From positions 1 to 52,455 of the forward strand of contig JAMBLJ010000065.1 of assembly GCA_023336815.1 (NCBI GenBank): DNA of 52,455 bases. The letters run 5' to 3'. Source of the stretch: Actinomycetes bacterium. GTDB taxonomy: Bacteria; Actinomycetota; Acidimicrobiia; Spongiisociales; UBA5794. How positions within the stretch are numbered: position 1 is the stretch's first letter; every line of letters begins with the position of its first letter. Of the stretch, positions 32,060-40,646 are shown in pieces. A program made the position numbers and the translations under genes. The notes beneath the pieces are model-generated. The model searched no databases. It saw only the letters and a list, made by a program, of their open reading frames with translations, and had not been told where the DNA came from.

Positions 32060-32794
32060 CGTTTCCTCCTTGACCCATGTTCCTTCGCCCTTGTGAAAGG
32101 ACGATCTGACGTGGATCGGAATAGTGAACCGGCGACCGAACTCGACAGAGCGCGGCATGAGTACACCTGCTCCGGCCGACGCAAGCTCCAACATCTCCTC
32201 GTACGTAACCTCATCGAGTTTCGTCGCACTCGCAACGACACGCGGATCAGCCGTGTACACCCCATCGACATCGGTGAAGATCTCACATCGATCGGCGCCC
32301 AATGCCGCAGCGAGGGCGACCGCTGTTGCATCAGAACCTCCGCGACCGAGAGTCGTCACGTCGCGAGAGTTGGGATCAACACCCTGGAAACCCGCGATGA
32401 TGACCACCTTGCCTTGATCCAGGCCATCCCGGACACGTCCTGCGCGGATCTCCAGGATCTCGGCCTGGCCGTGGCGTCCCGTTGTCAGAATCCCCGCTTG
32501 AGAGCCCGTGAAGCTCGTAGCGGGCACACCGAGATCCTCGATTGCCATCGCTACAAGGGCCATCGTGACGCGCTCCCCGGCCGTGAGCAACATGTCGAGC
32601 TCCCTGGGATGTGACCGATCCGAAACGTCCTGGGCGAGGGCGAGCAGCTCATCGGTTCGTCTACCCATCGCGCTCACAACAGCGACTACGCCGTCGCCGC
32701 CCTTGTGAACCTCGACGATTCGAGATGCAACATTGCGAATCCGCGCGGCGTCAGCAACCGACGTACCGCCGTATTTGTGAACCACGAGTGCCAT
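31571..32794 (-). CDS. ask: Aspartate kinase
   Basis: 407 aa from the ATG at 32794 (MALVVHKYGGTSVADAARI); the 84 upstream codons of the track ORF are not conserved. It phosphorylates aspartate, the first committed step of the aspartate family. The kinase domain has KYGGTS, FTGSQAGILT, GFQGVDPNSRDVTTLGRGGSDATA and TDVDGVYTADPR. Two ACT domains follow, with VGIGMKTESGIAARMF and ISTSPIRISCVI typical of feedback control by lysine and/or threonine. An internal start for a beta subunit is annotated separately. It is divergent from the cyclophilin gene with only 48 bp between starts. Confidence 0.96.
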   Translation of the reverse strand: MALVVHKYGGTSVADAARIRNVASRIVEVHKGGDGVVAVVSAMGRRTDELLALAQDVSDRSHPRELDMLLTAGERVTMALVAMAIEDLGVPATSFTGSQAGILTTGRHGQAEILEIRAGRVRDGLDQGKVVIIAGFQGVDPNSRDVTTLGRGGSDATAVALAAALGADRCEIFTDVDGVYTADPRVVASATKLDEVTYEEMLELASAGAGVLMPRSVEFGRRFTIPIHVRSSFHKGEGTWVKEETMEEAVVRGIAQNSDESKVTVYQVPDTPGVAASLFEPLAAAGVNVDMIVQNVSHDGTTDISFTVPSVSIATARDIARGVAASVEAGGVSIDESIAKVSVVGIGMKTESGIAARMFRLLSDQGINIQMISTSPIRISCVIAGDRVDEAVRTLHSGLGLDGEDPQ

Positions 32795-32842
32795 CGACGC
32801 GGGAGTGTAGGTGTATACACCTTCGACCAATACCATCGCGCA

Positions 32843-33589
32843 ATGCGCACTGGAAAACTCCCCCTCATGATCATCACGCTCGCACTCGTCGCTGCTGCAT
32901 GCTCCACTTCGACCGACAGTGAAATGGCGGCCGATGCGGCGACAGGGTCGACAACCACCTCGGCGACCACATCGACCGTTCCACCTGGGACGGTTCCCTC
33001 GGACTACGCAGGTTTTCTCCTTCAGCCAACAGCGTGCGGTGCTCAACAGCCGGCACCTGTAGTCGAGATGCAGTACGAGGCACCTGACGATGCCGGAATC
33101 GCAGCACCAACCACCGTGACCCTCACAACATCATGTGGCGAGATCGAGATCCTCCTTGACCCCCAGGTTGCACCCGAAACGGTCAATTCGTTCGTCTTCC
33201 TGGCCGAGTCCGGCTACTTCGACGGCTCGGTTTCGCACCGCGTCGTTCCCGGTTTCATGATGCAAGCAGGTGACCCGACCGCCACGGGTCTTGGAGGTCC
33301 GGGCTACAGCGTTCCCGACGAGTACCCGGACGAGAGCGACTACCGACGTGGCGTCGTGGCAATGGCGAACGCCGGACCAGGGACAACGGGTAGCCAGTTC
33401 TTCATCCTCTTTGAGGACTCGCTGTGGCTACCCCCGACCTTCTCGATCTTCGGGGAGGTGACGGAGGGTTTCGACACACTCGACCTCATCCAACAGATCC
33501 CTCTCGGCCGCGGCCCAACCAGCCCAGACAGGGAGCCCTCGACACCTGTCGAGTCACTCTTCATAGAGTCGGTAACCGTATCCGGGTAA
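32843..33589 (+). CDS. Cyclophilin-type peptidyl-prolyl isomerase lipoprotein
   Basis: 248 aa from the ATG at 32843. A lipobox (ALVAAACST) follows a short signal helix, then a Ser/Thr tether (STTTSATTSTVPPG), then a cyclophilin domain: VTLTTSCGEIEILLDPQVAPETVNSF, YFDGSVSHRVVPGFMMQAGDP, GVVAMANAGPGTTGSQFFI and FSIFGEVTEGFDTL. Catalytic residues of the HRV..FMMQ and SQFFI motifs are intact. Expected on the outer face of the membrane as a folding helper. A 55-residue basic membrane protein follows by 9 bp. Confidence 0.93.
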   Translation: MRTGKLPLMIITLALVAAACSTSTDSEMAADAATGSTTTSATTSTVPPGTVPSDYAGFLLQPTACGAQQPAPVVEMQYEAPDDAGIAAPTTVTLTTSCGEIEILLDPQVAPETVNSFVFLAESGYFDGSVSHRVVPGFMMQAGDPTATGLGGPGYSVPDEYPDESDYRRGVVAMANAGPGTTGSQFFILFEDSLWLPPTFSIFGEVTEGFDTLDLIQQIPLGRGPTSPDREPSTPVESLFIESVTVSG

Positions 33590-33598
33590 TCTTGTTGT

Positions 33599-33766
33599 AT
33601 GGCAACCGACAAGAGAGCACGTCAACGGGCCAACCGTGAAGCCAAACAGGCGGAACAGGCAAAGTCCGACAAACGAAAACATCGATTGAACCAGGTCAAG
33701 AGGTACGGGTCGTACGCCCTGTTGTTCATTGCATCCATCGTGATCCTGCGCTTCATCGCTGGCTGA
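33599..33766 (+). CDS. Small basic single-TM protein
   Basis: 55 aa, below the track's size limit. MATDKRARQRANREAKQAEQ is a strongly basic helix, followed by a TM helix (YALLFIASIVILRFIAG). The gene starts 9 bp after the cyclophilin stop. The same kind of N-terminus (T-D/E-K-R-x-R-x-R-A) is, as I recall it, found on larger peptidyl-prolyl isomerases of related actinobacteria, so this may be a split-off membrane anchor working with the cyclophilin. That is inference. Confidence 0.65.
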   Translation: MATDKRARQRANREAKQAEQAKSDKRKHRLNQVKRYGSYALLFIASIVILRFIAG

Positions 33767-33784
33767 TCCGGCACTGATCTCGCT

Positions 33785-34627
33785 GTGCGCACAGATCTCC
33801 ATCTCCATTCCACAGCATCGGATGGTGTGGACAGCCCCGCGATGATCGTCACGATGGCGGCCGAACTCGGCCTCGACGCTATCGCTCTCACTGACCACGA
33901 CACGCTTGCTGGCATGCCCGAGGCAAAGGCTGCAGCGGACAAGATGGGGCTCGGGCTCATCCCAGGAGTCGAGCTTTCCGTCAATCACCGTGGAACCAAG
34001 ATCCATATGCTGGTCTACGGCATCGAACCGGGGACCGGGCCGATTCAGGACAAGCTCGAGCATCTCAGATCCGGTCGCACCGCCAGGAACCACAAGATCG
34101 TTGCCGCGCTCGTCGATCTCGGATACGAGATCACCATGGATGACGTTCTTCGCCACGCACACGGACCATCCGTCGGCCGACCTCACATCGCAGATGCGCT
34201 GGTCGAAGGGGGATACATCGCAAGTAGAGACGAGGCGTTCGCTGATCTTCTCCACGATGGCGGTGTCGCCTACTTCCCGAGGATCCATCTCTCAGCCATC
34301 GAGGCGATAGAACTGGCCACCGAGAGCGGCGGTGTGAGCGTCATCGCTCATCCGAAGACGGTGAACCTTCGGAGTGATCCTTTCGTGGAGATGCTGAAGG
34401 AGCTTGCTTCCAAGGGTCTCGGCGGTATCGAAGCGCACCACCCGATGCACGACGCTGATCTTCGTCACCACCTGGAGGGCCTCGCTCATCAGCTCGGGCT
34501 GATCGCTACGGGAGGGTCCGACTATCACGGAATGACGCAGCGAACTTTTCGCATCGGCACGGGTACCGGAGACCTGCGTATCCCTCCTGAGGCCTTCGAT
34601 CAGATCTCGTCCCTGATTCGGCGATAG
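33785..34627 (+). CDS. PHP-domain phosphoesterase (RNase AM/YciV-like)
   Basis: 280 aa, GTG start. Metal-binding PHP motifs: MRTDLHLHSTASDG (HxH), IALTDHDTLAG, PGVELSVNHRGTKIHMLVYG, VIAHPKTV and TGGSDYHG. This set matches the YciV/TrpH group, whose E. coli member hydrolyses 3',5'-nucleoside bisphosphates and trims 5' ends of RNA. Co-directional with the small membrane protein upstream (18-bp gap). Confidence 0.9.
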   Translation: MRTDLHLHSTASDGVDSPAMIVTMAAELGLDAIALTDHDTLAGMPEAKAAADKMGLGLIPGVELSVNHRGTKIHMLVYGIEPGTGPIQDKLEHLRSGRTARNHKIVAALVDLGYEITMDDVLRHAHGPSVGRPHIADALVEGGYIASRDEAFADLLHDGGVAYFPRIHLSAIEAIELATESGGVSVIAHPKTVNLRSDPFVEMLKELASKGLGGIEAHHPMHDADLRHHLEGLAHQLGLIATGGSDYHGMTQRTFRIGTGTGDLRIPPEAFDQISSLIRR

Positions 34628-34676
34628 TCCTTTATCGGTCCCTTTTGTGCGCCGATACAACGGCTGAGGTGCGCAC

Positions 34677-35978
34677 ATGATGTCACTGCCCACGCGGGCA
34701 CCAATCGCATACGAGGATCTGCGACTTCAATACAACGCGGTACGCGGTCTTGGATCACTCCTGGTCCTCGTTGGGGTATCAGTGTTCGTTGCGACCGGGG
34801 GCGAGACTGAACTCCTCTTCATCGCGATCCCTGCGCTTGCGATCGCCGTTGACTCCGCCATCCGGATCAATCGGGGTTCGTCACCACTTGTACCTGTGAT
34901 GATCGACGCCACGGTGATCGGTGTAGCCATGTACCTGCGTGGCCCCGCGCCCGCGATTCACGCGGTGATGATCCTCTCCGTGTTCGTCATTTCTGCCCTC
35001 CTTCTTCCATTCGTTCACGCTGGACTCGTCCTGCTGTACACGGTCATCTGGTCCATCGCTATCACCGCGATCAGCAACTTCGAATCACTACCGTATCTTG
35101 GGATCATCGATGAGTCGGGCGTGGCAGTGACCGCGGACCGGATCACGATCGTGGCTGTGATCGCTGTTGTCGTCGGAATACTGTTCCAATCGGTTCTCGT
35201 CATCCTCGCCGCACAGGATCGGCAGGAGGAAGCTCTCGCTCAAGAACGGCGAGCAGTTCAACTCAAGAACGAATTCGTATCGATGGTCAGCCACGAACTG
35301 CGGACGCCATTGACCGGGATCACTGGCTTCACTGAGACACTGGTCGAATCATGGACGAATCTCCCCCCAAGTGAGGTCGACGAATTCCTCAAGATCATGT
35401 TCCACGAAACGGAACACCTGTCGAACCTCGTCGAGGACATTCTCGTCATACCGAGGCTTGAGGCAGGCCAACTGCGTCTCCACCCCGAGGACCTCGATCT
35501 CACCGTAGAAGCACATGGCGTAGCGAATGTGGTCTTCAACGATCTGGACTACAGCGTCTCAATCCCCGCCAATGTGATCGTGAGAGCTGACAGAACACGT
35601 GTACGCCAGATCATGCGAAATCTTCTCGAGAACGCCAGGAAGTACGGTGGCGACCAGGTGCTCATAGAGGGGGAACTCGCATCTCCGGGTCTCTACAAGG
35701 TTTCGGTATCGGACAACGGTCGCGGTATCGGGAGCGAGGACCAGGAACGGATCTTCAAGCACTTCGAACAACTATCGACCGGAGACGCACGGATCCAGCA
35801 AGGCGTTGGGTTGGGTCTCCCGATCGCACGAACCCTCGCCAGGGCGATGGGTGGTGACCTCTGGTACGAGAACCGCTTCCCTGTCGGCTCCAAGTTCTGT
35901 TTCACGGTCCAGATCTCGGGATCTGACCATGGGGACTCGGATGCAGACGAGCAGCCAATTACACACGCACACGTGTGA
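34677..35978 (+). CDS. Membrane sensor histidine kinase
   Basis: 433 aa. Five to six TM helices in the first 180 residues with very short loops (LGSLLVLVGVSVFV ... TIVAVIAVVVGILFQSVLVIL), so it senses within or at the membrane. The H-box is FVSMVSHELRTPLTGITGF with His206. The N-box is NLLENARKYGG; DNGRGIG and QQGVGLGLPIA complete the ATPase. The C-terminus is acidic and His-rich. No regulator gene is adjacent. An inverted repeat TGTGCGC/GCGCACA (34646-34677) spans the start region and might be an operator. Confidence 0.9.
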   Translation: MMSLPTRAPIAYEDLRLQYNAVRGLGSLLVLVGVSVFVATGGETELLFIAIPALAIAVDSAIRINRGSSPLVPVMIDATVIGVAMYLRGPAPAIHAVMILSVFVISALLLPFVHAGLVLLYTVIWSIAITAISNFESLPYLGIIDESGVAVTADRITIVAVIAVVVGILFQSVLVILAAQDRQEEALAQERRAVQLKNEFVSMVSHELRTPLTGITGFTETLVESWTNLPPSEVDEFLKIMFHETEHLSNLVEDILVIPRLEAGQLRLHPEDLDLTVEAHGVANVVFNDLDYSVSIPANVIVRADRTRVRQIMRNLLENARKYGGDQVLIEGELASPGLYKVSVSDNGRGIGSEDQERIFKHFEQLSTGDARIQQGVGLGLPIARTLARAMGGDLWYENRFPVGSKFCFTVQISGSDHGDSDADEQPITHAHV

Positions 35979-35996
35979 CGCGGTAGCGTTCACCAG

Positions 35997-36407
35997 GTGC
36001 TGCCATACAACATCCACCACACCGCGATAGCGGTGTCCGATCTCGACCGTACGCTCGAGTACTACGCCACGAACTTCAAGATCCGCCCGATCTCCATCGA
36101 AACGATCGATGACCAGGGCGTCCGTGAAGCGATGATCGCGCTCGGCGGCTCACACATTCAGCTTCTCGAGCCGCTGCATCCCGATACACCGGTCGGCAGG
36201 TTCCTTGCCAAACATGGTGAAGGTCTCCATCACATCGCGTTCGCGGTCACCGATATCGATACAGCAGTCGCTCATCTCAGGGAACAAGGAGTCAGCCTGA
36301 TCGACGAAGTACCCCGTCGTGGTGGCGGGGGTCATCGAATCGCATTCGTCCATCCGCGGGACCACAATGGGACCTTGATCGAACTCGTAGAGGTGCACGA
36401 TGGTTGA
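35997..36407 (+). CDS. mce: Methylmalonyl-CoA epimerase
   Basis: 136 aa, GTG start. Vicinal-oxygen-chelate fold: NIHHTAIAVSDLDRTLEYY, GGSHIQLLEPL, HGEGLHHIAFAVTDI and NGTLIELVEV supply the metal ligands His, Gln, His and Glu in order. It interconverts (S)- and (R)-methylmalonyl-CoA in propionyl-CoA metabolism. It overlaps the next gene by 8 bp. No mutase gene is in the window. Confidence 0.94.
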   Translation: MLPYNIHHTAIAVSDLDRTLEYYATNFKIRPISIETIDDQGVREAMIALGGSHIQLLEPLHPDTPVGRFLAKHGEGLHHIAFAVTDIDTAVAHLREQGVSLIDEVPRRGGGGHRIAFVHPRDHNGTLIELVEVHDG

Positions 36408-36633
36408 CAACATCGAGATCAGAGGCGGTGCCGGCGCCGAGGAGGCTGCCGCGATCGCAGCAGTTGTTGCACGAATCGGCGCGGACGAACTCGCCGCAGC
36501 TGCGGTCAGACCCCACCCGATCCACAAGAGCCAGTGGGTACAGGCGGGTCGACCGCTCGACCACATGGCACCGGTGCCACCCGAGGAGTACGACAAACAG
36601 CCAGAGAGACTCTCATCCGACCCCTCTCGCTGA
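36400..36633 (+). CDS. Acyl-CoA carboxylase epsilon-like small protein
   Basis: 77 aa. IEIRGGAGAEEAAAIAAVVARI resembles the start of actinobacterial acyl-CoA carboxylase epsilon subunits (a beta strand with R-G followed by an Ala-rich helix). A C-terminal part with SQWVQAGRP follows. Epsilon subunits stabilise acetyl/propionyl-CoA carboxylase complexes. No alpha or beta carboxylase gene is next to it, but overlap with methylmalonyl-CoA epimerase fits propionyl-CoA metabolism. Assignment rests on a short resemblance. Confidence 0.6.
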   Translation: MVDNIEIRGGAGAEEAAAIAAVVARIGADELAAAAVRPHPIHKSQWVQAGRPLDHMAPVPPEEYDKQPERLSSDPSR

Positions 36634-36699
36634 TCATCTTGCCCCCCACCAGCAGGCCTGCCTGTAGCATTCGGGTGTCGCGACGATGAAAGGACGGCA

Positions 36700-37878
36700 A
36701 TGAATCCCGTCATCTGTTCGATCGCACGAACACCGATCGGTCGTTTCAACGGTTCCTATTCACCGCTATCAGCAATGGACCTCGGCGGCATCGCCATCGC
36801 CGAAGCTCTGCAGCGTTCGAACCTCGAACCGACAAAGGTCGATGAGGTCATCTTCGGCCACGTACTTCAGGCAGGTCAGGGTCAGATCACCGCACGCCAG
36901 GCCGCTGTGAAGGGCGGGATACCCATGTCGGTCCCGGCTGTGACGATCAACAAGGTCTGTCTGTCCGGTATGACATCGATCGCCGAGGCAGCGAATCACA
37001 TTCGCCTTGGCGAGTCTTCCTTTGTTGTCGCAGGCGGAATGGAGTCGATGACGAACGCTCCCTACGTTCTTCCAGGCGCCAGGGCCGGGTATCGAATCGG
37101 GGACACAACGCTGGTTGACTCGATGATGCACGACGGGTTGTTCTGCTCCTTCGACTCGTGCATGATGGGTGACAGCTCCGACCGCAAGAACGATCAACTC
37201 GACGTCAGTCGACAGGACCAGGATGGCTGGTCGGCACGCTCACACGCTCGCGCAGCAGCTGCGACGGATTCGGGCATCTTTGCAAGAGAGATCGTTCCTG
37301 TCGAAGTGCCCCAAAGAAGGGGAGATGCCATCGTCGTGTCACAGGACGGCGGTATTCGAAGAGATACAACGGCAGAATCCCTCGCCGATCTACGGCCAGC
37401 GTTCAATAGCGACGGATCGATCACGGCAGGCAACGCATCCCAGATCTCGGACGGTGCGGCTGCGGTCATAGTCGCCGACCGTGGGGCAGCGGAACGCGCA
37501 GGGCTACCGATCCTCGCCGAGATCGTCTCGTACGGTCAGGTTGCTGGGCCCGATGCGACGCTCCACGAGCGTCCTGCCGAAGCGCTTCGCGTGGCCATGA
37601 CGAAGGCCTCGCTCGATGTGGACGATCTCGATCTCTTCGAGATCAACGAGGCATTCGCGTCAGTTGCACTCTGGTCGACACACATGCTTGGCGTTGACCC
37701 GAACAAGGTGAACATCCATGGCGGTGCTGTTGCGCTCGGGCATCCCCTCGGAGCCACCGGCGCTCGAATCGTCGTGACATTGATCAACGCTCTCAAAGAA
37801 ACTGACGGAACGTATGGAGGGGCGTCACTCTGCGGAGGAGGCGGCCAGGGTGATGCACTGATCGTGAAGGTGGTCTGA
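36700..37878 (+). CDS. Acetyl-CoA C-acetyltransferase (thiolase)
   Basis: 392 aa. Catalytic residues in the standard order: TINKVCLSGMTSI (nucleophile Cys), FEINEAFASVA, VNIHGGAVALGHPLGATGAR (His) and SLCGGGGQGDAL (second Cys). CxG at the C-terminus and the N-terminal ARTPIGRFNG fit biosynthetic/degradative thiolases of two acetyl-CoA units. It lies downstream of the epimerase/AccE pair and 3 bp before glpX. Confidence 0.93.
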   Translation: MNPVICSIARTPIGRFNGSYSPLSAMDLGGIAIAEALQRSNLEPTKVDEVIFGHVLQAGQGQITARQAAVKGGIPMSVPAVTINKVCLSGMTSIAEAANHIRLGESSFVVAGGMESMTNAPYVLPGARAGYRIGDTTLVDSMMHDGLFCSFDSCMMGDSSDRKNDQLDVSRQDQDGWSARSHARAAAATDSGIFAREIVPVEVPQRRGDAIVVSQDGGIRRDTTAESLADLRPAFNSDGSITAGNASQISDGAAAVIVADRGAAERAGLPILAEIVSYGQVAGPDATLHERPAEALRVAMTKASLDVDDLDLFEINEAFASVALWSTHMLGVDPNKVNIHGGAVALGHPLGATGARIVVTLINALKETDGTYGGASLCGGGGQGDALIVKVV

Positions 37879-37881
37879 GAC

Positions 37882-38868
37882 ATGCAAGTTGCGAGTTATC
37901 TACCGAACAGGAACCTGGCGCTCGAGCTCGTACGGGTCACCGAAGCAGCGGCGATCTCCGCGGCACGTGAGCAAGGACGCGGGGACAAACACCTCGTGGA
38001 CCAGGCAGCAGTCGACGCCATGCGCGCCGTGCTGTCGAGAACCGATCTCGACGGGATTGTCGTCATAGGCGAAGGCGAAAAGGACGAGGCTCCGATGCTC
38101 TACAACGGAGAACGCGTTGGAAACGGGAACCCCCCACAGGTCGATGTAGCGGTTGACCCCGTTGATGGGACCAGACTCACAGCAGAGGGCAAGGGCGGAG
38201 CCCTTGCCGTGATCGCACTCGCTGAGAAGGGGTCGATGTACGCGCCAGGAAGCCTCGTCTATATGGACAAGATCGCTGTCGGGGAAGAAGCCGCAGGGAC
38301 GATAGACATCGATGCACCGGTTCTCCACAATCTCAAACAGGTCGGAAAGGCAGTCGGCAAGGAGATCAACGAACTCACCGTCGTGATCCTCGAGCGACCG
38401 CGCAACAACGACTACATTCGCCAGGTACGCGAGGCAGGTGCGCGTATCTCCCTCATCGCTGATGGCGACATCCAGGGAGCGATAACCACCGCGATCAGAG
38501 GCAACGGCATCGACCTCATGCTTGGCATCGGCGGTTCACCGGAGGCTGTAACGACCGCATGCGCCATGGCGGCGCTTCGTGGCGAGATCCAGTGCAAGCT
38601 GTGGCCACGAGACGATGTCGAGCGAACGTACGCTCGCGAACACGGACACGACCTCAACCGGGTGCTCACCACAAAGGATCTTGTCGACTCGGACAACACG
38701 TTCTTCGCCGCAACGGGTGTCACGACAGGTGCGTTGCTGCGTGGTGTCCGCTTTGGTGGAATCCACACATCAACACACTCCGTCATCATGCGTTCAGAAT
38801 CCGGAACCGTTCGATTCATCGAGGCGGACCACAGGGTCGAATGGGTTGAAGGTGCGATAAAGCCATAG
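37882..38868 (+). CDS. glpX: Fructose-1,6-bisphosphatase class II
   Basis: 328 aa. GlpX signatures: RGDKHLVDQAAVDAMR, VIGEGEKDEAPML, VAVDPVDGTRL with Li+/Mg2+-site acidic residues, GGSPEAVTTACAMAALRGEI and FAATGVTTGALLRGVRF. Dephosphorylates fructose 1,6-bisphosphate in gluconeogenesis. Start ATG lies 3 bp after the thiolase stop. The gene ends immediately before the heptad repeat locus E. Confidence 0.96.
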   Translation: MQVASYLPNRNLALELVRVTEAAAISAAREQGRGDKHLVDQAAVDAMRAVLSRTDLDGIVVIGEGEKDEAPMLYNGERVGNGNPPQVDVAVDPVDGTRLTAEGKGGALAVIALAEKGSMYAPGSLVYMDKIAVGEEAAGTIDIDAPVLHNLKQVGKAVGKEINELTVVILERPRNNDYIRQVREAGARISLIADGDIQGAITTAIRGNGIDLMLGIGGSPEAVTTACAMAALRGEIQCKLWPRDDVERTYAREHGHDLNRVLTTKDLVDSDNTFFAATGVTTGALLRGVRFGGIHTSTHSVIMRSESGTVRFIEADHRVEWVEGAIKP

Positions 38869-38870
38869 GG

Positions 38871-38899
38871 CAGACGACAGACAACAGACGGCAGACAGC
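38871..38899. repeat. Heptad repeat half-element, locus E (four units)
   Basis: CAGA occurs at 38871, 38878, 38885 and 38892 with triplets CGA, CAA and CGG between. There is no matching TCTG arm; instead two compact hairpins follow. It begins 2 bp after the glpX stop. Confidence 0.85.
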
Positions 38900-38900
38900 G

Positions 38901-38943
38901 GGAACGCCAAAGGCGTTCCTTGGGAGTTCGCTTTGCGAACTCC
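38901..38943. terminator. Two tandem hairpins between convergent genes
   Basis: GGAACGCC-AAA-GGCGTTCC (38901-38919) and GGAGTTCGC-TTT-GCGAACTCC (38923-38943) are both perfect. They can terminate glpX and the opposing glycosyltransferase transcript. Their loops AAA and TTT mirror each other. Confidence 0.7.
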
Positions 38944-38958
38944 AGTCCGGTCCGAGAA

Positions 38959-40053
38959 TCAGATGGCCGCAGCGAGCTCGGCGAGCACCTTGTCATAGGT
39001 TGGGGCGATGGTTGACCAGTCGTAGATGGTCGTTGCCCGTCTCGCTCGTTCGCTCACATCGCGTTCGAACGCATGTCTGATCAGGTCGACGGCGGTGGAA
39101 GGCGAGTCGTAGAGGATCGTGCCGGCATCGAAATCGAGGGCTGAAACTCGCTCGGGATAGACGAGGCGATCTGGCAGAACGGGGTGGGCACCAGCAGCGA
39201 CCGCTTCGATTACGCCGATACCGAAGAACTCTTGCTCGGCAGTCGAAAGGACAACGGTGGCTTCGCTCAGAAGGGCCGCGTAGTCCGCCGGTTCGGCCCA
39301 GCCCTCATGGACCAACCGATCGCCGAGCAGGCTGGTGATCGCCGCGAATGTGGATGGCACGGATACAAAGACCTCGCCACACATCGCCATTCGGAAGTCG
39401 GCGCCATGTTCGATGAGTCCACCCACGATCGCCAGCAGATCCTTCGGTCCCTTGTCATGCTCCCAGCGATGGTTCCAGACCACCAGCGGTATGTCAGACC
39501 TCACGACCTGCCGGTGCTGGAGTGCTTGGAGATCGATGCCGACGGGCAGCACGACCGAGCGATCGATCACACCATCCACTTTGTGAACATGTTTGTACTC
39601 GGGGAACTGGTTGAGGAATCGTGCTGCTTCCCTACGAAATACATCCCGGTGGAACACCGAATTGAAGACGACGAGATCGGCGATCGATGCGCTCGACCAG
39701 TTCTTCATCGGGTACGTCGCATCTGCTCGATCCGCCGGTGACAGCGGGTACGTGAACTGGCTCTCATGGAAGTACACAGCGATCGGCACTTCAGGGGCCA
39801 TGTGTCTCACTGCACCCGCAAATGCGGCTACGTCCATCATGGACGAGACCAGCAGGACGTCAGGTCGATCCCCTGTAGCGATCTGCCCCTTGAGTTCTTC
39901 AGCAAGCGTGAGGAAGGCACCATGCATTCGCCACTTCCAGAATCGCGCCTCGTGGGAGACAATCGAGACGTCGTGGTTCGAATGCGATGCGTATCCATCT
40001 GCCCATGCGCGGTGTGACCCGCCGTAGTACGGCTCAACGAGGGTGACGCGCAT
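38959..40053 (-). CDS. Glycosyltransferase of the tRNA-queuosine mannosyltransferase (QTMAN/DUF3524) family
   Basis: 364 aa. The N-terminal pattern VTLVEPYYGGSHRAWADG ... ARFWKWRMHGAFLTLAEEL is diagnostic of DUF3524, the family of human GTDC1/QTMAN, which adds mannose to queuosine in tRNA-Asp. The GT-B C-terminal half has PLVVWNHRWEHDKGP and VVLSTAEQEFFGIGVIEAVAAGA, the nucleotide-sugar E-x7-E motif. ATG at 40053 overlaps the recR stop (TGATG), so it is coupled to recR. No queuosine synthesis or salvage gene is in the window. In bacteria the substrate is not established from this sequence. Confidence 0.85.
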   Translation of the reverse strand: MRVTLVEPYYGGSHRAWADGYASHSNHDVSIVSHEARFWKWRMHGAFLTLAEELKGQIATGDRPDVLLVSSMMDVAAFAGAVRHMAPEVPIAVYFHESQFTYPLSPADRADATYPMKNWSSASIADLVVFNSVFHRDVFRREAARFLNQFPEYKHVHKVDGVIDRSVVLPVGIDLQALQHRQVVRSDIPLVVWNHRWEHDKGPKDLLAIVGGLIEHGADFRMAMCGEVFVSVPSTFAAITSLLGDRLVHEGWAEPADYAALLSEATVVLSTAEQEFFGIGVIEAVAAGAHPVLPDRLVYPERVSALDFDAGTILYDSPSTAVDLIRHAFERDVSERARRATTIYDWSTIAPTYDKVLAELAAAI

Positions 40054-40646
40054 CACAATTCGGTTCTGCCAACCAGAGCCCTTCCGACCGTTATCTCGTC
40101 GGCATAGTCGATATCGCCGCCGACAGGAAGACCCGATGCCAGCCTCGTCACCGTGACGCCCAGGGGTTTCAGCGAGCGAGCGAGGTACATGGCTGTGGTA
40201 TCACCCTCGAGATTCGGATTCGTCGCGGCGATGATCTCGACGATGTTCTCCGTCTCGATCCTCGTCTGGAGTTCCTTCATACGAAGCTGCTCAGGGCCGA
40301 TGCCCGCTATCGGTGAGATCGCACCCCCAAGGACGTGGTACCGGCCGCGAAACGCCTGAGTTCTTTCTATCACCGGAATGTCCTGAACTCGTTCGACGAC
40401 ACACACGATCGTCGTGTCCCTTCGCAGGTCCTGACAGATCGCACACTCATCATCGGCCGTGACATTGAAACATCGTGCGCACAGATGCACCGACGTACGC
40501 ATATCTGTTATGGCCTCAGAGAGCCTGCTCGCATCGGCCTCCTCTGCATTGAGGAGATGAAATGCGAGCCGCTGGGCACTCTTGGTTCCGATTCCAGGAA
40601 GACGCGCGAACTCATCGATGAGTCGCTGTACCGGTGGCTCGAACAT
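40053..40646 (-). CDS. recR: Recombination mediator RecR
   Basis: 197 aa, the normal length. HhH region ([17 protein letters not shown]), the four-Cys zinc finger ([16 protein letters not shown]), and the Toprim domain ([29 protein letters not shown]). The conserved [22 protein letters not shown] closes the protein. RecR with RecF/RecO loads RecA at gaps. It overlaps ybaB by one base (TGATG). Confidence 0.97.
   Translation of the reverse strand: MFEPPVQRLIDEFARLPGIGTKSAQRLAFHLLNAEEADASRLSEAITDMRTSVHLCARCFNVTADDECAICQDLRRDTTIVCVVERVQDIPVIERTQAFRGRYHVLGGAISPIAGIGPEQLRMKELQTRIETENIVEIIAATNPNLEGDTTAMYLARSLKPLGVTVTRLASGLPVGGDIDYADEITVGRALVGRTEL

Noticed and set aside
32795-33046. 84-residue N-terminal extension of aspartokinase
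   Set aside because: It would read antisense into the cyclophilin gene, while MALVVHKYGGTS is the conserved family start.
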